From a virus, in IMG/VR virus record IMGVR_UViG_3300028393_000373, positions 1 to 21,861 of that record: a stretch of DNA of 21,861 bases. The stretch is one strand, 5' to 3'. The translations under genes were made by a program, and so were the position numbers. Below the pieces are notes generated by a model. That model was not told the DNA's origin. It saw only the letters and a program-made list of their open reading frames with translations, and did not search any database. Shown one piece after another: positions 15,523 through 21,861 of this stretch. How positions within the stretch are numbered: position 1 is the stretch's first letter; each line of letters begins with the position of its first letter.

Positions 15523-18500
15523 ATGTCTGTAGACCCTAAAGATTTAATAAACTACGGTTCACAATATTTAAATAAATCTGCTCAAAGTGACCCTAATATT
15601 ATACATCCAGAAGCTTCTTCTCAGTATGATACAGGATTTAAAGTCCCAGATTATGGTGATCCTTATTCTGCTTTAAATGAACAAAGAGCTGCACAACAAA
15701 CAGCTCTTGATAAACTAGGTAATGGTTTAGTTAATCTAAGTACTAGTGCTTTTACAGGTGCTGCAGAAAGTACAATAGGATTTGTATATGGAGTTACATC
15801 TGCTTTAGCTAATCAAGATGCTAGTAAATTATGGAAGAATAGTTTTACAGATAATTTTATTGACCCTATTAATGATTGGACTAAAACAAATAATCCATTT
15901 TATTATAGTAAAAAAGAACAAGACTCAAGTCTTTTAGGTTCAATGGGTTATCAAAACTTTTGGTTTGATAAAGTATTAGGTGGAGCAGGATATACTGTAG
16001 GTTCTCTTGCTGCAGGTTATGGATTACAAGGATTATTTAATTTAAGTAAAGGTTCAGCTTTATTTGGTAAAGCTTTAAGTGAAACTATTACTTCTGAAAA
16101 AGCTTTAAAGAGTGTAGAGTTAGCTGCTAAGTTAAATGGTAGTATTGATATGGGTAAGCAGTTTATGATGGGAGGAATTATGGCCCATGGTGAATCTGCT
16201 CAAGAAGCTCGTGATACATATAAAGAAGCTATAAAAAATGGTATGACTGAGCAACAAGCCATAGATGCAGCTAATACTAATTATGTAATGAATTTAGTTA
16301 TTACTGGTCCTACTGATATGATGCTATTAGGTAAATGGATTAATCCAGGTACTAAAGAAGCTATTAAAGATTATAATAAAATAACTAAAGTAATTGGTGA
16401 AGCAGGAGAAGTAACTTTAAAAGACGCTACTTTAGATAATGCTAGACGTGGTTATGTAAATGCTGGTAAAAAATTCTTAGAAGGTTTTATTGAAGAAGGT
16501 GGTCAAGAAGGATTACAATATGTTTCTAATATTACTTCTCAAGCTTTTGTTAAGAATCATAACATTAAAGGATTAGATTGGTATAGTTCTTTAGTAAGTG
16601 CAGTAGGAGAAGGATTAGGGCATTTGTCTGATAAAGAAGCTCTTGAAAGTATGTTAGTAGGTGGTATTACAGGTGGGCCTTTTGGTATAAAAGGAGCTCG
16701 TTCTGAAAGACTAGCTAGAGAAGCTGCTACTCAACAAAGAATTAATAATATAACTAAGGACCCTGAATTTTTACAAGGTGGTTCTAAAATGGCTAATTAT
16801 ATATTAGCTAATAATGCATTACAAAATGCAGAAGAAGCTAAACAAAATAAAGATGTGTATGAAGCTAAAAATCAAGAAGCTTATGCATTTGGTAAATATG
16901 TTCAAAGTCATATAGAAGGAGATACAGTAGATTTACTTGTAGAAAAATTAAATACTTTAAAGCAGGCTCCTGTAGAAGAGTTTAATCAATTCTTTGGATT
17001 TAAACCTGGTGATACAAAAAGTCAAAATGAAACTATTGATAAATTAACAAGTAGAATTGAAAAGTTACAAAACTTACATGATAATATTACTCGTGCTTAT
17101 GGATTATCTCAAGGTACTCCTCTTCAAATAGCTGAGAATAATTGGTTAAGAAATGCTTTATTTGAAGCATCTTTTACTATTGAGAATAAAGAAGAGCGTG
17201 AGAATAAAATGGCAGAAGAGTTAAGAAATATAACTCGTAATCCTGCTTTAGAAATAGCTCGTAAAAATTTAATTAATTCTTATAAAACTAATGACTTTGC
17301 AATAATTGAAGAAGCTACAAAAGAATGGGAAAAACTTACAGCACAATCTTTAAAAGGAGAAGCTAAAGTAAATGTAGGAACTTCTTATGAAGATTTTAGA
17401 AAAACTCAAAGAGATACATATCGTAAAGAATATAATGCTTTAGTAGAAAAAACATTAAATGAAAATCCTACAATAGCAGATGATATTACAAGTTTATTAG
17501 GTGATTTAAATAAAAATGCAGAAGAGCGTGAAACTCTTATTAAGTATTTAAATGCTTTAAGAAATCCTAAATCTCGTGAAGCAATTAAGCCTATAATAGA
17601 AAAGGCTATGCTTAAAGAAGTAGCTGATGCTATAAAACAAGCTAATCTTCAAGCTAGTAAAACTGCTCAAACTCCTGTAACTACTGAAGAAGATAGTGCA
17701 AATATATTTCCTACTACACCTGAGAAGAAAGAAAAGTTTGTTCAAACTCCTGGTGGTGAGCAAGTTAATATAGGAGAAATGACTAATGAGCAAATTGAAG
17801 CTAGTAAAGAAGCAGCAATAGAAGAATTAAATAAAATGGATCCTTCTAGTCCTACTTTTGAAGCTAAAAAAAATTATGCTGTTCAATTAGAAGAAGAATT
17901 AAATTTAAGAACTAATGGAGATGCTATATTAAAAAATCTACGTGAAAGATATAGAGCTGCTAATACAATAGAAGAAAAAAGAAAGATTATGGAAGAAGCT
18001 GCTAGTAAAGGTTTCCCTATTAATCTAGCTAAGTATGAAGAGGATGTTAAAAAGCATGAAGCTAAGAATCAAGCTCCTGCTGCTAAGCAAGAAGTAAATG
18101 GAATAGATGATTTCTTCAGTAATTTATTTAAAGGTACAGGTGAATTTCAAGATGTAGTTATTTACTCTAAAGGTGAAGAAGGTCTTATTGCACAAGAAGC
18201 TTTTGAGCATTTAAAAGATGACCCTGACTTTAAAGATAAAATTACTGTAGAAGTTCAAAAAGATGTTACTCCTGCAGGTCCTATTCCTTATGGTAATACT
18301 GAGACTACACAACATCCTACATTAGGTAAACAGCGTTCTAACTTTAATATTATTGTTAAGTATGCTGGTACTCCTATTGGTTTTATAACTTTCTATGATA
18401 CATTTGTAAATAAAAAAACAGGTAAAACTGTTGATATATTAAATATGGATCTTGATGAATTCAAGCAATTATTTAATAAGAATGCTACTGCAGCAGATTT

Positions 18501-21500
18501 AAGTACTTTTCAAAATGCTTATAAGAATGCTATGATGTTCCACAATTATGTAACATCAGATGAAATTTTAGAAGGTAAAAACTATGCTACTGTACCTGTT
18601 GGAAAGTTACGTGAGTTTATAAATCCTTATTTAACAAGTGGTAGTATTAGTAAAGTACAAGAGAATGAAGACTTTGTTCCATTAAGTAATTTTACTTTAC
18701 ATGAAAATAGTAAAGGTGAACCTACTATTGTAGATACTAAAGATCCTTACATTAGTAATTTAAATGATGCTGAAGGAAGTCCTACTACTTATAATACAAC
18801 TAACAGTGAAGCATATGAATCTAAAATAAATGAAGATGGTACATTTGGTAAACCAAATGTAAATCCTGAATTAGAGAATGCTTTTATAGAGTTAAGTAAA
18901 TTAAAGAAAGAAAAGAAAGCTTACAGTAGATATTGGGCTTTAGTAGAAGACTCAGGAGGTAATATTAAGATAGGAGATAAGAACTATCGTTGGACTGCTT
19001 TAACTCCTTCTGGTCCTTATGCTGAGACTGAAACTTTAATGAAAGGTTTAAATGAAGCTTTAAGTAATGACCCAGGTTCACCTGAAGCTCGTAAAGAAGT
19101 TAAGAAACAATTAAACAAAGGATTGTTTATTGTCTTTGGTGATAATGGTAATTATGCATCTAACTTTAGTGTAGGTATTCAACCTGACTATGGCTTTACT
19201 ACAAAAGACGGTAAGAAGATTCCTGAAGGTTATACATTACAAATATTCTCTCCTACATTCTTTAGAAATAAAGCTACGTCAGGAGAAACTAATGGTATTA
19301 AATGGTCTATTAAAAATGGAGATACTTTATATTTAAAAGTTACAGGTAGAACAGAATCTTTTGAAAAGTTAGTTTCTAGTTTTGAAGCTGTACGTCTTGC
19401 TTTATCTTCAGAAGGTGGTCCATTAGTAGGTACTACAGTTATTACAGAAAATTCATTTAAAAGTAATCCTGATGTACGTATAGATAAAATAGCTAAAGAT
19501 CAATTAACTTCTACATTTTCTTCTACTACTAAAGTAAAAAGAGAGAATCAAAAGTTAGCTTTTGGCTTTAATGAAAAAGCTCTTATTGATGCAACTCCAG
19601 GTGGCGCACCTCAGCCTAAAGTTCCTATACAACCTGCACCTAAACAAACTGCTAGTCAAACTATTGCAGATATAGATAAACAAAGAGATGCAGAACTAGC
19701 TGCATTAGGTATTAATGTATTCCAAGAACCTGGTAAACCTACTCCTAGTACACCTGTTACTCCTGCACCTGTTAATCAAACTGCAGCTAATTTACAAAAT
19801 GAAATAAATGAAGCAATAAGTTGGCTTACTCCTCCTGCACAAGGACCTTCAGTAGGTGAACAACTAGCTGATATTATTGCAGCAGGTAATGCAGAAATGG
19901 AAGGTGAACAAAATTATCCTGTACAACAAGGAGAAGATCCTAATATTATTGCACAAAATGTTGCAGCTGTTGAAGCTATTACTGCACAAGAAGTAGCAGA
20001 TTTAGCTAATCAAGCTATGGGTGGTAGTACAGAAACTACTACTCCTACTGCACCTCCTGATTTTAATCAAGTTCCTCCTAGTAATCTTCCTGTATTTTCT
20101 AGAGTAGATGAAGATACTACTCTTAGTCCTGAAGAAAAGATTAACTTAACAGAAGCTTTTGCTGAGTTACGTAAAATGTTACCTGATTGGATAGATGCAC
20201 AAGAGTTAGATATTTTAGAAGCTAATATTCATAAAGGTATAACTACATTAGGTTATTTTCAAAATAACATTATTAAGTTAGCAACTTTAGCTACAGTAGG
20301 TACTCAATACCATGAAGCATTTCATGCTGTATTTAGAACTATGTTAACTACACAAGAACAATCTCTTCAATATGAAATAGCTAAAGAAGAATTACGTGCT
20401 CAATTAAAACAAAAAGGTATTAGTTATAATACACATAAAGCAGAGTACTTACGTCTTACTCCTGAAGCTAGAAACTTAGCTGAGCCTGTAATAGAATTAC
20501 TTATTCTAGAAGAATACATGGCTGACAAGTTCAAAGATTATATGAACAAGCAAAAGACTACTTCTAAATTACGTAAGTTTTTTGATAAGATTTTACGTAT
20601 GTTAGGTCTTATGAAGACTAATGAAATGGATAAGTTATTTGCTAAAATTGAGAATGGTGGTTTTAAAAAAGCTACTAAAGTAACTTCTCGTTTTGATAGT
20701 CCTATATTTAAAGGAGCTCCTGCAAATAATTCTATCTTCTTACGCAATAATCCTGCGACTAATACTCCTGTTTATTTAAATAATGCTTTACAACTAAATG
20801 AAGTAAATAAAATTACTGGAATGGTTCTAAGTATTATAGATAATCAAAATGCTAATCCTGAAAATAGAGATGAGGATTTAAGTGCTTTTGATAATGATGC
20901 AGTAGATGCAATGATAGATAAGATTTTAAATCATTATGCAAAAGATTTTTTTAGTTTTAATTCAAATACTCATTTACAATTACAAGCTAATGGTAATTTA
21001 AATGCTTTAAAGAAGTATGAAGATTTAATGTATTTATATAACAATGCTGAGTCTAGAAGATTATTTAAAGAAGAAATATTTAAGAGTTTAAATAAGTTTA
21101 ATATTGATGAAACTTCTGATTATAGTATAGAAGATTCTGAAATTTCAGATACTTCTGCTGAAAGAAACTATGATAAGAACCACGAACAAGAAGGTGGCTT
21201 TGGTAGTTTATCTAAGTTTATGCGTAGATATATTGCTACTACAACTTATAAAGTTTCTTACAATGAATTTTTTGGTACTAATATACCAGAATTTGAAAAT
21301 AGTAAAATGGCAGTATCTGTAAATCCTACTAAAGTTTACAATGCTTTAACTAAGGCTTGTCAAAATCAAGCTGATATAAATAATGTATTACACATTTTAG
21401 CTGACCAATCACAAAATAATGGAGAGGCTATGCGTTTTATTACTAAATTTTTTGAAGAGTCTAATATTACAGTAAATCCAAATACAGGACTTGCAGATTT

Positions 21501-21861
21501 ATCAGGAGTTAGTCCTGAACAAGAAAGAGTAGTACAAGCAGTTGCTAAAGCATTTAATTTATGGAGTTTAAACTATAAGTTTGGTTCATTTGACCCTAAC
21601 GGTAAATTAGCTGAAGTAATAGATTCTAATCGTAGAGATGTAGATAAAATGCAAGTAAATAACTGGTCTCAGAATTTTACTGGTGCTGATCCTAAACAAG
21701 CTGCTAATCAAATTCAAGGAGTTTTAGGTTTATTACAAAAATCTAGAGTAGATGCAAATAAACAACCAACAGGAATTACAGAAGTTGAATTATTACAAGA
21801 AGCTAAAGTTATTCAAAATTCTTTAAAGGTTGCAGGTATGGAATTATCATTAGGTTATATT
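15523..21861 (+). CDS. Giant virion protein with zincin-like domain (3' end beyond window)
   Basis: The frame is open from the ATG at 15523 to the window edge: 2113 codons and no stop. The start is 12 nt after the previous gene. Residues about 60-350 are helical with Ala/Gly-rich hydrophobic patches (GGAGYTVGSLAAGYGLQGLF near 151-175) and FIEEGGQEGLQYVSN. Residues about 427-866 are charged and probably coiled-coil. Residues about 867-1355 look like mixed or beta-rich sequence. A Pro/Thr/Ala-rich linker region spans about 1357-1525. A zincin-like domain follows with HEAFH at 1597-1601 and the likely third-ligand helix LEEYMADKF at 1662-1670, then a basic KLRKFFDKILRML segment. The rest (about 1720-2113) is helical. 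Its position and size match the giant virion proteins that lie with the virion RNA polymerase in crAss-like phages. No DxDGD-type polymerase motif occurs in the visible part, so polymerase identity is not shown. Confidence 0.78.
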   Translation, partial: MSVDPKDLINYGSQYLNKSAQSDPNIIHPEASSQYDTGFKVPDYGDPYSALNEQRAAQQTALDKLGNGLVNLSTSAFTGAAESTIGFVYGVTSALANQDASKLWKNSFTDNFIDPINDWTKTNNPFYYSKKEQDSSLLGSMGYQNFWFDKVLGGAGYTVGSLAAGYGLQGLFNLSKGSALFGKALSETITSEKALKSVELAAKLNGSIDMGKQFMMGGIMAHGESAQEARDTYKEAIKNGMTEQQAIDAANTNYVMNLVITGPTDMMLLGKWINPGTKEAIKDYNKITKVIGEAGEVTLKDATLDNARRGYVNAGKKFLEGFIEEGGQEGLQYVSNITSQAFVKNHNIKGLDWYSSLVSAVGEGLGHLSDKEALESMLVGGITGGPFGIKGARSERLAREAATQQRINNITKDPEFLQGGSKMANYILANNALQNAEEAKQNKDVYEAKNQEAYAFGKYVQSHIEGDTVDLLVEKLNTLKQAPVEEFNQFFGFKPGDTKSQNETIDKLTSRIEKLQNLHDNITRAYGLSQGTPLQIAENNWLRNALFEASFTIENKEERENKMAEELRNITRNPALEIARKNLINSYKTNDFAIIEEATKEWEKLTAQSLKGEAKVNVGTSYEDFRKTQRDTYRKEYNALVEKTLNENPTIADDITSLLGDLNKNAEERETLIKYLNALRNPKSREAIKPIIEKAMLKEVADAIKQANLQASKTAQTPVTTEEDSANIFPTTPEKKEKFVQTPGGEQVNIGEMTNEQIEASKEAAIEELNKMDPSSPTFEAKKNYAVQLEEELNLRTNGDAILKNLRERYRAANTIEEKRKIMEEAASKGFPINLAKYEEDVKKHEAKNQAPAAKQEVNGIDDFFSNLFKGTGEFQDVVIYSKGEEGLIAQEAFEHLKDDPDFKDKITVEVQKDVTPAGPIPYGNTETTQHPTLGKQRSNFNIIVKYAGTPIGFITFYDTFVNKKTGKTVDILNMDLDEFKQLFNKNATAADLSTFQNAYKNAMMFHNYVTSDEILEGKNYATVPVGKLREFINPYLTSGSISKVQENEDFVPLSNFTLHENSKGEPTIVDTKDPYISNLNDAEGSPTTYNTTNSEAYESKINEDGTFGKPNVNPELENAFIELSKLKKEKKAYSRYWALVEDSGGNIKIGDKNYRWTALTPSGPYAETETLMKGLNEALSNDPGSPEARKEVKKQLNKGLFIVFGDNGNYASNFSVGIQPDYGFTTKDGKKIPEGYTLQIFSPTFFRNKATSGETNGIKWSIKNGDTLYLKVTGRTESFEKLVSSFEAVRLALSSEGGPLVGTTVITENSFKSNPDVRIDKIAKDQLTSTFSSTTKVKRENQKLAFGFNEKALIDATPGGAPQPKVPIQPAPKQTASQTIADIDKQRDAELAALGINVFQEPGKPTPSTPVTPAPVNQTAANLQNEINEAISWLTPPAQGPSVGEQLADIIAAGNAEMEGEQNYPVQQGEDPNIIAQNVAAVEAITAQEVADLANQAMGGSTETTTPTAPPDFNQVPPSNLPVFSRVDEDTTLSPEEKINLTEAFAELRKMLPDWIDAQELDILEANIHKGITTLGYFQNNIIKLATLATVGTQYHEAFHAVFRTMLTTQEQSLQYEIAKEELRAQLKQKGISYNTHKAEYLRLTPEARNLAEPVIELLILEEYMADKFKDYMNKQKTTSKLRKFFDKILRMLGLMKTNEMDKLFAKIENGGFKKATKVTSRFDSPIFKGAPANNSIFLRNNPATNTPVYLNNALQLNEVNKITGMVLSIIDNQNANPENRDEDLSAFDNDAVDAMIDKILNHYAKDFFSFNSNTHLQLQANGNLNALKKYEDLMYLYNNAESRRLFKEEIFKSLNKFNIDETSDYSIEDSEISDTSAERNYDKNHEQEGGFGSLSKFMRRYIATTTYKVSYNEFFGTNIPEFENSKMAVSVNPTKVYNALTKACQNQADINNVLHILADQSQNNGEAMRFITKFFEESNITVNPNTGLADLSGVSPEQERVVQAVAKAFNLWSLNYKFGSFDPNGKLAEVIDSNRRDVDKMQVNNWSQNFTGADPKQAANQIQGVLGLLQKSRVDANKQPTGITEVELLQEAKVIQNSLKVAGMELSLGYI
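19591..20094 (+). other. Pro/Thr/Ala-rich linker region before the zincin domain
   Basis: Three low-complexity stretches are visible: PGGAPQPKVPIQPAPKQTA near 19600, KPTPSTPVTPAPVNQ at 19735-19779 and TETTTPTAPPDFNQVPPSN at 20029-20085, with short helical pieces between. The region separates the helical/beta N-terminal two-thirds from the metallopeptidase domain. Such a linker suits a protein that must unfold to pass through the phage tail, or one that is cut between domains; both are inferences. Confidence 0.6.
20095..20700 (+). other. Zincin-like metallopeptidase domain in the giant protein
   Basis: HEAFH is encoded at 20311-20325, preceded by IKLATLATVGTQY, which fits a strand leading into the active-site helix. 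About 62 residues after the second His, LEEYMADKF (E1663/E1664) resembles the Glu-bearing helix of gluzincins that supplies the third zinc ligand. I recall the 'HEAFHAVF ... EEYMADKF' arrangement in large phage and polyvalent proteins. All expected ligands are present, so the domain is plausibly active. It is flanked upstream by a flexible Pro/Thr-rich linker region, which would let it move or be released. Confidence 0.65.

Noticed and set aside
1-21861. Stop-codon reassignment (TAG to Gln or TGA to Trp), known in some crAss-like phages
   Set aside because: All long genes are open under the standard code and end with TAA, with no chain of genes broken by in-frame TAG or TGA. Recoding elsewhere in the genome cannot be excluded.
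15523-21861. RNA polymerase catalytic motif (DxDGD type) in the giant protein
   Set aside because: I looked through the translated parts that I read and saw no such motif, so polymerase identity is not claimed.
1-21861. tRNA genes, CRISPR arrays, insertion sequences, introns, diversity-generating retroelement repeats
   Set aside because: Genes cover almost the entire window with gaps of at most 25 nt, and no direct DNA repeats or RNA folds of these kinds were seen by eye.

Overview
The window is about 70% A+T by eye and is packed with very long genes, all on the + strand. It reads as the late virion-structure operon of a crAss-like phage (Crassvirales), a podovirus-type phage of Bacteroidota hosts. 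Three things support this. The gene order is a large tail 'muzzle'/stabilisation protein, then several internal 'cargo' proteins, then a giant protein. The muzzle protein has recognisable N- and C-terminal signatures. The starts have no Shine-Dalgarno sequence and sit in A/T-rich leaders, as is usual for Bacteroidota. The taxonomic call rests on remembered family features, not on a search.

Layout. 1-271: C-terminal end of an upstream gene, probably a tail or ring component. 276-5813: 1845-aa muzzle/tail stabilisation protein. 5815-11046: 1743-aa mosaic protein with an N-terminal T4-type (GH24) lysozyme, an HExxH zincin-like segment, an internal tandem duplication and many short Gly-Gly motifs. 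11072-13429: 785-aa protein with the same Gly-Gly motifs, a glycine-zipper segment and a Gln-rich helical C-terminus. 13432-15510: 692-aa helical probable internal protein. 15523 to the window end: first 2113 codons of a giant protein with helical and Pro/Thr-rich regions and a second HExxH zincin-like domain. It is still open at the edge. Its position is where crAss-like phages carry their giant virion proteins and virion RNA polymerase, but no polymerase catalytic motif lies inside the window.

How the genes may work together. The intergenic gaps are 4, 1, 25, 2 and 12 nt, every complete gene stops with TAA, and no internal promoter or terminator is visible, so co-transcription is likely. 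The muzzle would close the tail tip. The lysozyme-bearing protein and its downstream partners would be stored in the particle and ejected into the cell, with the lysozyme opening peptidoglycan. The glycine-zipper segments might contribute to an envelope channel, and the zincin domains might act as proteases during assembly or after entry. These roles are inferred from family and context.

The most unusual signal is a two-part motif, roughly [AE][DQN]GG-x-[VIM]-x(0-2)-M[YF]-x-x-G[SG][TG][VI]. It appears about eight times in full or partial form, spread over the two adjacent genes at 5815-13429, and often ends a distinct short sequence module. It looks like a repeated joint, docking tag or maturation-cleavage signal in a beads-on-a-string virion protein pair.
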